From Chloroflexota bacterium (lineage in GTDB: Bacteria; Chloroflexota; Limnocylindria; QHBO01), in contig QHBO01000011.1 in NCBI GenBank assembly GCA_003243965.1, forward strand, positions 1 to 64,000: a stretch of DNA of 64,000 bases, written 5' to 3'. Of this stretch, positions 10,315-19,306 are shown piece after piece. Made by a program: the position numbers and the translations under genes. How positions within the stretch are numbered: position 1 is the stretch's first letter; the number at the start of each line of letters is the position of its first letter. The notes beneath the pieces were generated by a model. It made no database searches. It had not been told where the DNA came from and worked only from the letters and a program-made list of their open reading frames with translations.

Positions 10315-10998
10315 ATGCGACTCCTCGTCGTTGAAGACGACCCAAAGCTCGGCCCGCTGCTCGTCCGCCTGTTGAAGGAGGACCGCCACCTGGTCGAGCT
10401 CGCACAGGACGGCGCCACGGCGCTGGAGCTGCTCGACGGAGATGCGTTCGAGCTCGTCATCCTGGACGTCGGCCTGCCCGACATGTCCGGGCTCGAGGTC
10501 GCCCGCCGCGTCCGTCGCGCTCGCTCACCGGTGGCGATCCTTGTCCTCACCGCGCGCGACACGATCGACGACCGGGTCACCGGCCTGGACGCCGGCGCCG
10601 ACGATTACCTTGTCAAGCCGTTCGCCTACCAGGAGCTTTCCGCGCGGCTGCGAGCTCTGTCGCGGCGCTCGGCGATCGCTCCGAACCGCCCCGGCGCGCG
10701 GCTGGAGAACGGCCCGATCCTGCTCGAGGAGGACGCGAGGCGGGTGTCCGTGGACGGGCGACACGTCAGCCTCAGCCCACGGGAGTTCTCGCTGCTCGAG
10801 TCGTTCCTGCGCCACGGCGGCCAGGTGCTCACCCGAGACCAGCTGCTGGACCAGGCGTGGCCGTACGGCGTGGCGGTGACACCCAACTCGGTCGACGCCT
10901 ACGTCCACTACCTGCGCACCAAGCTCGGAGGCGCCGGCGACCTGATCGAGACCGTCCGCAGCGTCGGCTATCGGATGCGACCGGCCTCATCGGCATGA
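10315..10998 (+). CDS. OmpR/PhoB-family response regulator
   Basis: A 227-residue regulator with an N-terminal receiver domain (acidic pair in VVEDDPKL, phospho-acceptor D51 in LVILDVGLPD, conserved T in VLTARD, K in DYLVKPF) and a C-terminal winged helix (LSPREFSLLESFLRHGGQVLTRDQLLDQAWPYGV, then VDAYVHYLRTKLG). The ATG follows CTGGAGGCCC. Its stop overlaps the kinase start as ATGA. The subfamily resembles PrrA/MprA/TcrX-type regulators; the signal is unknown. Confidence 0.93.
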   Translation: MRLLVVEDDPKLGPLLVRLLKEDRHLVELAQDGATALELLDGDAFELVILDVGLPDMSGLEVARRVRRARSPVAILVLTARDTIDDRVTGLDAGADDYLVKPFAYQELSARLRALSRRSAIAPNRPGARLENGPILLEEDARRVSVDGRHVSLSPREFSLLESFLRHGGQVLTRDQLLDQAWPYGVAVTPNSVDAYVHYLRTKLGGAGDLIETVRSVGYRMRPASSA

Positions 10999-12359
10999 GC
11001 CATACCGGCGTTCCGCCCCCCGACCGCGGGCCGCGTGGGGGCAGCCACGGCGTTTCCCCTGACGCCCGGCTGCTGCGGGGTGTCCGATGGAGGCTGGTGG
11101 CGTGGAGCGGCGGGAGCACATTCGCCGTCCTCCTGCTGCTCGGGATCGCGGCCTACCTGGTGGTCGCCGCGTCGCTCGCCGCGAGCAGCGAGCAGCAGCT
11201 CCGCACCCGGCTGGACGAGATCCAGCGCCGCGCGGCGGGGGCCCCGCCACCGGGCGACACGCCGACCGGCCAGCGCTTCGGCGGCTCGACGGCGGGAACG
11301 TTTGCCCTGATCGTCGGCCCCGACAACCGGGTCGCCGGACAGTTCCGCCCGACTGGCCTTCCCAACTGGGCCGGCGTCGCGGCGGCGCGGGCGGGGCGGC
11401 AGGACGTCCAGGTCACCGATGCCGGCGGCGTCCCGGTGCGCATCCTCAGCGCCCCGCTGCTGGTCAACGGGGCGACGTTCACCGTGCAGGTCGCCCAGGA
11501 CCGCACGACCGAGCTGCGGACGCTCGAGACCCTGATCCTGGTGCTGGTGATCGGCGGCGGGATGGCGGTGATCGGCGCGAGCGCGCTCGGCGCGCTGTAC
11601 GCACGCCGCGCGCTGATCCCGATCCGCGAATCGCTGCGGCGCCAGCGCGAATTTGCAGCCGATGCGAGCCACGAGCTTCGGACGCCGCTCGCCGTCATCC
11701 GGGCCAGTGTCGAGCACCTGGAGCGGCACGCCGACAAGCCGGTGCGGGCCGTTGGGGAGGCTGTCCGTGACATCCGCGACGAAGTGGACCACCTTACGGG
11801 GATGGTGGGCGACCTGCTCCTGCTGGCGCGCGCCGATTCCGGGGTTGTCGAGCTCGAGGAGCGCCCGCTCGACCTCGCCGATGTCGCCGCCGAGGCGATG
11901 TCGCCGATGGTCGCCCTGGCCGCCGGTCGCGAGGTGGAGCTCAATCTCGATCCGCGCCCGGCGCCGATGGTCGGTGACCCGCAGCGCCTCGCACAGCTGA
12001 TCACCATCCTGGTTGACAATGCGATCGCGCACAGCCCGATGGGCGCAGACGTGACGGTCGCGGTGCGTCATGTCGGCGGTCACGTCTCGGTCACCGTGGA
12101 CGATGCCGGCCCTGGCATCCGACCCGAGGACGTGGAGCACGTCTTCGACCGATTCTGGCGGGCGCCGGGGGCACCGCCTGGGGGAACCGGCCTGGGCCTC
12201 GCGATCGCCGCGTGGATCGCGCGCAGTCACGGCGGCTCGATCTCGGTGAGCAACCGCATCGGCGGCGGCGCGCGCTTCGAGGTCAGGCTCCCGGCGAGCG
12301 GGAGTCGGCCACCGGACCACACCGTTCCCGACGCGGCCGCCGTCAGCTCCGGGCGCTGA
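10995..12359 (+). CDS. Sensor histidine kinase, partner of the OmpR-type regulator
   Basis: A 454-residue kinase with one membrane segment near residue 40 (FAVLLLLGIAAYLVVAA), an extracytoplasmic sensor of about 130 residues, a second segment (LILVLVIGGGMAVIGASALGAL), HisKA (FAADASHELRTPLAVIRAS, phospho-His) and a HATPase domain with DNAIAHS, DDAGPGIRPED and GGTGLGLAIAAWIA. The ORF-track start at 10857 is inside the regulator; the ATG at 10995 overlaps its stop as ATGA. The short acidic HAMP-like stretch RRALIPIRESLRRQ precedes HisKA. Confidence 0.92.
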   Translation: MSHTGVPPPDRGPRGGSHGVSPDARLLRGVRWRLVAWSGGSTFAVLLLLGIAAYLVVAASLAASSEQQLRTRLDEIQRRAAGAPPPGDTPTGQRFGGSTAGTFALIVGPDNRVAGQFRPTGLPNWAGVAAARAGRQDVQVTDAGGVPVRILSAPLLVNGATFTVQVAQDRTTELRTLETLILVLVIGGGMAVIGASALGALYARRALIPIRESLRRQREFAADASHELRTPLAVIRASVEHLERHADKPVRAVGEAVRDIRDEVDHLTGMVGDLLLLARADSGVVELEERPLDLADVAAEAMSPMVALAAGREVELNLDPRPAPMVGDPQRLAQLITILVDNAIAHSPMGADVTVAVRHVGGHVSVTVDDAGPGIRPEDVEHVFDRFWRAPGAPPGGTGLGLAIAAWIARSHGGSISVSNRIGGGARFEVRLPASGSRPPDHTVPDAAAVSSGR

Positions 12360-12361
12360 CC

Positions 12362-12642
12362 TTACGCGCGCGCGAGACCCGTCCGGCGGTCACTCCGCCG
12401 GATCGCGCCTGCCAAGCCGCCGGCGCTGTAGGTCGCGTGCGGCCAGGTGAGCAGCCGCGCGCCGCGCTCCTCCTCGAGATGGATGGCCATTGCATTGATC
12501 GCGACGTCGAATGAGCCACTGGCCGCAAAGAAGACGCAGGCCAGCACCACGAACGGACCAGATCGGGGAGCAGCACCTGCCAGACACCGAACATGCCGCT
12601 GAACGCCGCGAAAGCCAGGATCGACCGCGGCACGGGTCTCAT
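12362..12642 (-). pseudogene. MFS transporter remnant, internally deleted and frameshifted
   Basis: Two frames on the minus strand hold recognisable pieces of one MFS family. From the ATG at 12642, one frame reads MRPVPRSILAFAAFSGMFG and WQVLLPDLVRS, a typical first helix. From about 12550 another frame reads VVLACVFFAASGSFDVAINA and AIHLEEERGARLL, then ATYSAGGLAGA, the TM4-5 region of DVAMNAQ-type transporters. Residues between helix 1 and helix 4 are missing, and everything after TM5 is absent. It is too short to work. Homology is judged by eye. Confidence 0.6.
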
Positions 12643-12887
12643 CGCCTGCGCATCGGTACTGATGTGGAAGGGATGTGGACGAGCCCCCCGCACGTCGCAA
12701 AAGTCGGGGAAAAGGGGCATTGCGTCGTCCGGTTCGGGAGGCCTATGCTGGGGTCGTCCCGAAGGGGCCAGCGATCCCGGATCCGAGCGATTGCATCAAC
12801 GGTTCCGGTGCCGATTCGGCGGTCTCGTACCGCCGTGTCGGGCCGCGGTTCCTTCGGGGCACTTCGCATGCGCGCCGGATGCCGATG

Positions 12888-13253
12888 TCATGGGGTCAGG
12901 TCGGCGGCAGCGGCCACCAGCTCGATGATCTCCGCCTTCGTGACGTCCTCCGGGCCGCTCAACCTCACGTGGCGAGCCGATTTGCCCGTTCCGAGGAGCA
13001 GATCGCGCGGATCCGGAAGCTGCGTTCCCTTGGCGAACATGAGGTTGACATACGATCGCTGGACCGCGAGTGCGCAGATCAAGCCCCGATAGCTGCGGTC
13101 GCGTCCGTACGCCACCAAGCGGTCGGCGCGGTCCAGCTGCTCGATCGCCTCGGGGATGATCGTCCGGATGGTCGCCCTGCCGGCGCGGACGATGTCAGCC
13201 ACGCCCGGCTCGAGCTCGGAGATGAAGCTCTCGATTTCCGCCCGCTCGTCCAT
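12888..13253 (-). CDS. DUF1801-like (YdhG-type) protein
   Basis: A 121-residue cytosolic protein: IESFISELEPGVADIVRAGRATIRTIIPEAIEQLD followed by RGLICALAVQRSYVNLMFAKGTQLPDP and a C-terminal VTKAEIIELVAAAADL. This order matches DUF1801/YdhG proteins, whose fold is related to the frataxin/YjbR group and whose role is unknown. The ATG at 13253 follows CTGAGGTGGCG; the longer ORF start is rejected. It sits 7 bases after the stop of the proline-rich protein gene and is probably co-transcribed. Confidence 0.7.
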   Translation of the reverse strand: MDERAEIESFISELEPGVADIVRAGRATIRTIIPEAIEQLDRADRLVAYGRDRSYRGLICALAVQRSYVNLMFAKGTQLPDPRDLLLGTGKSARHVRLSGPEDVTKAEIIELVAAAADLTP

Positions 13254-13260
13254 CGCCACC

Positions 13261-13992
13261 TCAGCTGAGTGGTTGCTCCACCTCGGCATCAGGCGGGTTC
13301 GGCCGCCGCAGTCCGATCGATCCCAGCGTACGCCGCACGACCGGCAGCCAGGCGCCGCCGAAGGCGAGTTGGGCCAGGACGATGGCGAGCAGCAAGGTTG
13401 CCGGGATGCCGACCGCCAGCCCCGGCAGGCCGATGATCCCGATCCCGCCCGATGGCGCCACGCCGGCGGTGGAGGTGGCTCGAGCGCTCGTCGCTCCGGA
13501 TCGTGCCGCGGACCCTGGACCGGTACCCGATGCCGGGGTGGTCCCAGATACCTCGGGAGTCGCCGTGGCCCGCGGGCTCCGCGAAGTCCCGGACGCCGTC
13601 GCGCCGCCTGACGCGGCAGGGTGGGGCGACCCGGAGGACGGACCAGGCCCGGGCGGGGACGCGAGCGGAGGAGGGACGCTGAACGTCGGCGCGAGGCTGA
13701 AAGTCGGTAGCGCCGAAAGGGAGACGCTCGGCAGCACGCTCGGCAGCGGCGGTGAGGTCGGAAGTGGTGGCGTGGTCGGCAGCGGCGGTACGGTCGGAAG
13801 TGGTGGCGTGGTCGGCAGTGGCGGTGCGGTCGGAAACGGCCCGACGCTCAGCAGCGGCCCGACACTCGCGGAAAGCCCGGCCGGCTTCGGGCCTACGTCA
13901 CCAGGCTGAAGGAGCGCGGTGCTCGCCGCGCTCAGCATCAGGATCGGGAGCGCGACACCGAGCCGCAGCCCGGAGTCAGGCGACCGCGGCAT
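13261..13992 (-). CDS. Exported proline-rich repeat protein with C-terminal membrane anchor
   Basis: A 243-residue protein. The N terminus (LGVALPILMLSAASTALL) is a signal peptide or anchor. Residues about 55-90 carry alternating PPLPT-type pentapeptides, then a Ser/Thr/Pro/Gly-rich spacer, a hydrophobic segment (IPATLLLAIVLAQLAFGG) and a short basic tail (VRRTLGSIGLRR). This is the layout of a cell-wall-spanning, anchored surface protein. The ATG at 13992 overlaps the end of the HD-GYP gene by 17 bases. No sorting motif or enzymatic domain is seen. Confidence 0.6.
   Translation of the reverse strand: MPRSPDSGLRLGVALPILMLSAASTALLQPGDVGPKPAGLSASVGPLLSVGPFPTAPPLPTTPPLPTVPPLPTTPPLPTSPPLPSVLPSVSLSALPTFSLAPTFSVPPPLASPPGPGPSSGSPHPAASGGATASGTSRSPRATATPEVSGTTPASGTGPGSAARSGATSARATSTAGVAPSGGIGIIGLPGLAVGIPATLLLAIVLAQLAFGGAWLPVVRRTLGSIGLRRPNPPDAEVEQPLS
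13741..13833 (-). repeat. 15-bp coding tandem repeat (PPLPT units)
   Basis: About six imperfect 15-bp units encode PPLPT/PPLPS pentapeptides inside the proline-rich surface protein. Alternate units are nearly identical (a 30-bp higher-order period on the DNA), so unit number is likely variable between strains. Confidence 0.75.
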
Positions 13993-15757
13993 GGGCCGCC
14001 CACAGGCGCGATGCGATCGGGTCACCTTCCCGCAGGACGCGCTCCGGTTGCGTCCGGAGCAGCTCCACGAAGACGTCGACCAGGGCCGGCTCCAACTGGC
14101 CCCCCGACGCTCGCTGCAGGCGCCTCAGCGCTTCGCCGGCCGGCAATCCGGCGCGATACGCGCGAGACGTGGTCATCGCCGAATAGGCGTCGGCAACCGC
14201 AAGCAGCCGTGCGATGCGCGGGATGCCGTCGCCGCGCAGCTGGTCCGGGTAGCCGCTCCCGTCCCAGTGTTCGTGGTGCGATCGGACCCCGGCGCGCACG
14301 AGCTCGAGGTGCGGGAGGCGGGCGACGATCAGGTCACCGATGAGCGTGTGCTGCTCCATCAACAGCCGCTCCGCGCCGGTCAGTGGACCCGGCTTGCGAA
14401 GGATGCCGTCGGGCACCCCGATCTTGCCCACGTCATGCAGCAGGCCCGCGAGCCGCAGCGCCTGACGAAACTCCGGTTCGAGCTCGAGCCGCTCTGCGAG
14501 CAGCAGCACGTAATGCGCCACCTCCTCGGCGTGACGCTTCGTGAAGTGATCCTTGGTATCGATCGCGGCCACCAGCCCGCGCAGCACGCCGAAGTTCCGA
14601 AGGTCCTCCGGGCGCTCGGGCACCACCGGCGCGTCGACCAGGATCGAGTCGCCGCCACTGATCTTTGCCTCCCGAAGGGTGACGGTTGCTGCGGCGAGCA
14701 GCTCGGTCACCGCGCCGGCATGCTCCGGATAGCTCGAAACCCCGGCGCTGAGGGTGAGCGGAGGGCCCTCCCGCTCCCCGAACTGAGGCTTGAAATCAGC
14801 GAGTCGATCTCGGACGCGTCCGATTGCCGGCCGCACCTCGTGGGCACAGGTGGGTGGCCCGCCCAGCAGGAACTCATCGGGTCCGAATCGACCGATGATC
14901 GCGTTAGGGGGTGCCTCCTCCCGGAGGATGCGCGCCACCTCGGCGAGCGCAGCGTCACCCGCGGCATGTCCGTGAGTGGTGTTGAACAGCTCGAAGTTGT
15001 CGATGTCCATGACCGCCACCGCCAGCCAGCCGCCCTCGCGTCGCGCGTATTCGAGCGCGCTGGTCAGCGCGGCGACCACAGCTCCGTGATTGGGCAGGCC
15101 GGTGACGGGGTCGCGGCGCGCGGTTTCGATCAGCTCGCGCGATTGCCAGCTGAGCTTGGCCTGGGCAGCTCGGAAGATGAGCAGCAGCAGGAAGGTGAGC
15201 ACCAGCGCAGCAACCGTGAAGACGACCACGACTTCCTGCCTCACGGTGTCCGCAACGGCGAGGATCGGCCTGGCGTCGCGCCTGATCACCGCCACTGCCC
15301 GCACGGTGCCACCCACAGTGAGCGGCACCGATTCGGTGAGCTGCGCTGCCGGCCCGGTGCCGAGCGAGACGCTCGGTGACGAGTCGGCGCCAATCGTGAG
15401 CCGAGGCGGTGGAATCCCCGGCCCGACGGACGCGACCAGGATCGTTCGGTCCGCGGTGTACAGGGTCACATCGGCGAACCCATTAGCTGCGACGCTCTCG
15501 GCGAGCGCATTCTCGAGCGCCCGTCGGCGCGCGTCGGACGGAGGCGCGGTCAGGTCCGCGGGGCTGAGCTCACGACGAACGAACTCCTTCGCCCATCCCT
15601 GGTCGTGCCCGACCGTGGACGAGACCGAGGCGTCGGTGAGTACCCGGCCCACGAGAAGGGCGATGGCGAAGCCGGTCGCGAGCATGAGCAGCAGGCTCGC
15701 CGTGCAGACGAGCGCAAGCAGCGACGGCGGGTGCAGCCTCCCCCCGAACCTCGCCAT
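13976..15757 (-). CDS. Membrane-bound GGDEF-like/HD-GYP cyclic-di-GMP protein
   Basis: About 593 residues: helix LLALVCTASLLLMLATGFAIALLVG, a periplasmic sensor with SLGTGPAAQLTESVPL, a second helix (VVVVFTVAALVLTFLLLLIF), a GGDEF-type domain (RDPVTGLPNHGAVV, MDIDNFELFNTTHGHAAGD) and an HD-GYP domain (HDVGKIGVPDGIL, HHEHWDGSGYPDQLRGDGIP). The cyclase signature reads GPDEF instead of GGDEF, so synthesis may be lost while the c-di-GMP hydrolase motifs are intact. Start choice is weak: ATG 15757 (MARFGGRLH) or ATG 15826. Confidence 0.85.
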   Translation of the reverse strand: MARFGGRLHPPSLLALVCTASLLLMLATGFAIALLVGRVLTDASVSSTVGHDQGWAKEFVRRELSPADLTAPPSDARRRALENALAESVAANGFADVTLYTADRTILVASVGPGIPPPRLTIGADSSPSVSLGTGPAAQLTESVPLTVGGTVRAVAVIRRDARPILAVADTVRQEVVVVFTVAALVLTFLLLLIFRAAQAKLSWQSRELIETARRDPVTGLPNHGAVVAALTSALEYARREGGWLAVAVMDIDNFELFNTTHGHAAGDAALAEVARILREEAPPNAIIGRFGPDEFLLGGPPTCAHEVRPAIGRVRDRLADFKPQFGEREGPPLTLSAGVSSYPEHAGAVTELLAAATVTLREAKISGGDSILVDAPVVPERPEDLRNFGVLRGLVAAIDTKDHFTKRHAEEVAHYVLLLAERLELEPEFRQALRLAGLLHDVGKIGVPDGILRKPGPLTGAERLLMEQHTLIGDLIVARLPHLELVRAGVRSHHEHWDGSGYPDQLRGDGIPRIARLLAVADAYSAMTTSRAYRAGLPAGEALRRLQRASGGQLEPALVDVFVELLRTQPERVLREGDPIASRLWAAHAAVA

Positions 15758-15886
15758 GCCTCCGGACCCTTTCGATCTTGGGGGCACGAGCGTACCGGAG
15801 GCCACGGCGGAGCGGCGATAGGTCATCCGTACCGGGACACGCCGGCGCGCGCCCGTGACCCGCGCATCAGCCGTCACGGTGAGCGG

Positions 15887-18800
15887 TCAGCGGAGGTCGT
15901 CGACTCGCTGCAGGGCGGCGCTGGCGCCCTGGTGGTTGACATCGAGCGCCAGGACCGACCGGAGGGCGGCTCGTGCCGCGCGCCGCCGTCCCAGCCCGAG
16001 GAGGGCAAGGCCAACGAGGTACGTGCTCTCGATCTCGTTCCTCCGATCGAGATCCTCGTCGAACAGGAGCAGCCGCGGAAGCGAGGTTGCGAAGTAGTCG
16101 ACCTGGGCGGGTGTCCGAGCCTGTCGCCGGGCATCGCGGAGCAGGTTGCGCAAGAGGTCCTGGGCGGCCGCTGCATCCCCAAGGCAACGATGAGCGAGGG
16201 CTCGAAAGAACCAGTTCTCGGTCGGCCCGCCATCGAGGCGTCGAGCGACTGCCGAACCCCAGGCAGCCTCGGCGCGCGCCCTGTCGCCCGCGGCGTCCAG
16301 CGCCACGCCGAGCTCGAACAGCATCTCGCTCTCGGGTGCCAGCATGTGGCGCCCTTCACCGATGTTCTCCGGATAGGTGCGGGCCGCCTCGAGCTGGCGG
16401 ACCGCCTCGTCCGCGCGGCCCGTCCTGAGATTGGCGCGGGCGAGCGCCAGCCGGGCTCGGATGTACTGCTCTGGGACGAGGCCCTCGCCGCCCTCCCACG
16501 GGTGGAACCGGCGATCCATGAGCCGCCGCAGGCCGTCCTCGGGACGGCCCAGCTGGTTGAGGAGCCTGACCTGTTCGAGCGCGAGGTCGTCGCGCTCCTC
16601 GACGAGCTGGCGATTGGCCTCGAGCCGGGCGAGCCGTCGAGCGGGCGGCTCATTCAGGCGCTTGAGCAGCTGGTCGAGCTCATACAGCAGCCGGGCATCG
16701 CCAGGGTCGGCGCGGAACGCAGCGAGATAGTGCGAGCGCGCGCGGTGCGGGCGCCGCCGTACGTTGAACTCGGCGATGCCGAGGTTGCGGCGAACCGTCG
16801 CGAACCCCGGATCGCGCCTGCGGGCACGCTCCCAGGCGGCGATCGCCGCGTCATAGCGGCGACGGTCGTAGAGCAGATTCCCGAGGTCGAAGGCCGCTCG
16901 TCCATCATTCGGCGCGGCACGCTCGGCGGCGTGCAGCACCCCGATCTCCTCCAGCCGCGATGGAAAGGTCGTGCCACCGGGCGCGCGGGTCGCGATCCGG
17001 AAGTGCCGATCGGCCGCGGCTGCGTCGCCCGCCCGCTCATGGAGCCAGCCCAGGGTCTGGTGGACGATTCGCTCGCCGGTTGCTCCGGAATCGGATTCGC
17101 CGAGCAGCTGACCGAGCACCCCGATCGCCTCCGGCCACAGCCCCGCGGCCGCCATGTCGTGGGCGACATCGAGGCGAATCTGGGCATCGTCCGGGCGCGG
17201 GAACGGCTGAGAGCGTTCGGTGATTGGGTGCCCGGGACTGTTCGCGTCTCGGGCGGCAGTCGGTGCGTCGCCGCGGTGACCGTCTGCGAGCCGCAGCTCC
17301 TCCGACGCCCAGGCGTCCAGTGGGTCGACGAGCAGCCTGGCACGGGCGACGGCGGCCGACTCTCCCGGCCTGCCGAGCCGGCGCAGCACTGACGCGCGCA
17401 GGTTCGAGGCGGCCGCGTGCGCCCCGTTCGCCTCGAGGGCGTGATCGATGCAGCTCAACGCGGCTGCCCACTCGCCGCGCCGTCCGGCGAGCTGCGCCCG
17501 CCGGTACCACGCCGCCGCTTGCCAGGCCTGGTTCCAGGTCGCCTTGGCGAAGGCGTCATCGGCCTCGTCGAGGCGCTCGTGGAACTGAAGCGCCAGCCCG
17601 AGCTGATAGAGGGCCGTGCCATCGAGGGGATTGGCGTTGCGTGCCACGAGGCGACTGATCGCCGTGCGGAAGCGCGCCTCTGCGGCCTGGAACTCGCCGC
17701 GCCTGAGGTGCCATTCGCCGAGCGCGGTGTTCGCGCGGGCGTCGAGGGGATCGCGCCGGAGCGCCTCCCGCCAATAGGGCTCCGCTGCCCGGGTGGCGTG
17801 GCGGTACTGTTCGAGGTGGAGACCCGTCAGGTAGAGCTCCTCGATGGTCGCCACCTCCTGCGGGGGCGGTGGTGCTGCGGCGGCGACGGGGATCGGCGCG
17901 TCTTTTCCGGGCGGCGCGGGTCGATAGGCGATCAGCACGCGGCCCTCCGATGAGCCGACCGACAGCTCCAGGTCGTGGCCAGCGACGCGGGCCGGGAGGA
18001 TCAGCTCCTCGATGAATGGACGCTCCGGAGCCAGATCCACGGTCCGCTCGAGGAGCTCGCCCGCCGGTCCGGCGAGGTGGATCGTGGCACCCTCGAGCCG
18101 CCGGCTGACGCAGACGCCCACGCGCGCCCGTCCATCGGCAACCCGCAGGCTGACCCCTGCCTCGACGGTCGCCCGCTCCAGCGGCCCGACTCGCCGGAAG
18201 GGCCAGAGACTGTGCTGAAAGACCCGTGTCTCATACGGCGCGAGGAACGAGAAGTCTGGCTGGTTGTCGGTGTAGACGCCGGCCATCAGCTCGATGTACG
18301 GACCGTCGTCATCGGTCAGGTTGCGGTTCCACGCGTGACCGAATTCGTGACCGCCCCAGGTCCACAGCTTCTTGCCCGGCGAGATCCGATGGTCCGCGAC
18401 GTGGACGAAGCCGGCCTCCGCGGCATGGTCGTAACCGCCGAAGAAGTTCTCGTCGCTGCCGATCGCCATGTACGAGGTCGGGACCGGGATGTTGCGGTAC
18501 CAGGTCAGGTCGGCATCGGCCTCCGGGCGCGAGCCGTAGTCGACGCCGTAGTAGATGCCGCGCGCGATCGGGAATCCCGATGTCGCACGTCGCGCATGGT
18601 CCGCCACGTACCGGACGTCCGGTGGGAAGAACGCCTGATATCGATCGTGGACGCGCGCCGCGATGTTTGCCCACCACAGGAACGTCTGGACGAACGGCGT
18701 CCGGTTGGCCAACCGCACCTCGAGCTCCACGAGCGCGCTCTCGGGCCGCAGCCGGATGCCGACCATGCCCTTCATGCGGTTCATCGGCTCGTGCTCGCTG

Positions 18801-19306
18801 AGCCACACCGTCCGGCTGCCGTCGTCACCGGCCTCGATTGCCCAATCGACCGGCATGAACGTCGACGGACGGTGGTGCTGCGGCCAGTTGAACTCGACGC
18901 CCCCAGAGATCCATGGCCCCAGCAGGCCGACCAGGGCGGGCTTGATGACGTGCTGACGGTAGACGAAGTCGTACCCGTTCGATCGGTCCTGCGCGACGTG
19001 GATTCGGCCCCCGATCTCCGGCAGGATCATGAGCTTCAGCTGGCGGTTCTCGATGTGGATCGCCTGCCATCGGCGATCCGTACGCTCGTCGGAGACCCGC
19101 TCGGTGAAGGCGTTGGGGTACACACGGCCGCTGCTGCCCTGGTACACGCGCTTCTCGAGGAACATCGGGTTGCGGTCGGGCGGGCCTGGAAGGTAGGTCG
19201 GAATGACGACCGGCTGCGACCAGGCGCGGACCGCCGTCTCCGGGGAGCTCGAGCCTGGCGGGGAGCTCGAGCCTGGCGGGCGGCGATGCTGTTTCTTCGG
19301 CGTCAT
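15887..19306 (-). CDS. DUF5107 domain protein with long TPR C-terminal half
   Basis: An 1139-residue protein. Residues about 40-430 form DUF5107, a beta-sandwich domain related to galactose mutarotase-like folds, with LPEIGGRIHVAQDRSNGYD, GGVEFNWPQHHRPST, GHEFGHAWNRNL and GVYTDNQPDFSFLAPYE. The rest is a TPR solenoid (for example ALYQLGLALQFHERLDEADD, FDLGNLLYDRRRYDAAIAAW). No signal peptide is seen, so it is probably cytosolic. The ATG at 19306 overlaps the epimerase-like stop as ATGA. As last gene of a sugar ABC operon it probably acts on the imported sugar or glycoside; DUF5107 has no assigned reaction known to me. Confidence 0.85.
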   Translation of the reverse strand: MTPKKQHRRPPGSSSPPGSSSPETAVRAWSQPVVIPTYLPGPPDRNPMFLEKRVYQGSSGRVYPNAFTERVSDERTDRRWQAIHIENRQLKLMILPEIGGRIHVAQDRSNGYDFVYRQHVIKPALVGLLGPWISGGVEFNWPQHHRPSTFMPVDWAIEAGDDGSRTVWLSEHEPMNRMKGMVGIRLRPESALVELEVRLANRTPFVQTFLWWANIAARVHDRYQAFFPPDVRYVADHARRATSGFPIARGIYYGVDYGSRPEADADLTWYRNIPVPTSYMAIGSDENFFGGYDHAAEAGFVHVADHRISPGKKLWTWGGHEFGHAWNRNLTDDDGPYIELMAGVYTDNQPDFSFLAPYETRVFQHSLWPFRRVGPLERATVEAGVSLRVADGRARVGVCVSRRLEGATIHLAGPAGELLERTVDLAPERPFIEELILPARVAGHDLELSVGSSEGRVLIAYRPAPPGKDAPIPVAAAAPPPPQEVATIEELYLTGLHLEQYRHATRAAEPYWREALRRDPLDARANTALGEWHLRRGEFQAAEARFRTAISRLVARNANPLDGTALYQLGLALQFHERLDEADDAFAKATWNQAWQAAAWYRRAQLAGRRGEWAAALSCIDHALEANGAHAAASNLRASVLRRLGRPGESAAVARARLLVDPLDAWASEELRLADGHRGDAPTAARDANSPGHPITERSQPFPRPDDAQIRLDVAHDMAAAGLWPEAIGVLGQLLGESDSGATGERIVHQTLGWLHERAGDAAAADRHFRIATRAPGGTTFPSRLEEIGVLHAAERAAPNDGRAAFDLGNLLYDRRRYDAAIAAWERARRRDPGFATVRRNLGIAEFNVRRRPHRARSHYLAAFRADPGDARLLYELDQLLKRLNEPPARRLARLEANRQLVEERDDLALEQVRLLNQLGRPEDGLRRLMDRRFHPWEGGEGLVPEQYIRARLALARANLRTGRADEAVRQLEAARTYPENIGEGRHMLAPESEMLFELGVALDAAGDRARAEAAWGSAVARRLDGGPTENWFFRALAHRCLGDAAAAQDLLRNLLRDARRQARTPAQVDYFATSLPRLLLFDEDLDRRNEIESTYLVGLALLGLGRRRAARAALRSVLALDVNHQGASAALQRVDDLR
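19243..19278 (-). repeat. 18-bp direct duplication in the DUF5107 N terminus
   Basis: The unit gggagctcgagcctggcg occurs twice in perfect tandem and encodes a repeated Pro-Gly-Ser-Ser-Ser-type linker ahead of the DUF5107 domain. It looks like a recent slippage duplication and does not break the frame. Confidence 0.8.

Noticed and set aside
12643-12887. Possible tRNA or small RNA in the gap after the MFS fossil
   Set aside because: No cloverleaf, no T-loop GTTCRANNC and no terminator could be found.
13741-13833. CRISPR-like repeated DNA
   Set aside because: Units are contiguous, in frame and encode PPLPT; there are no spacers.
15605-17392. 595-residue ORF antisense to the TPR region of the DUF5107 gene
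   Set aside because: The minus-strand TPR repeats are convincing; this frame has none.
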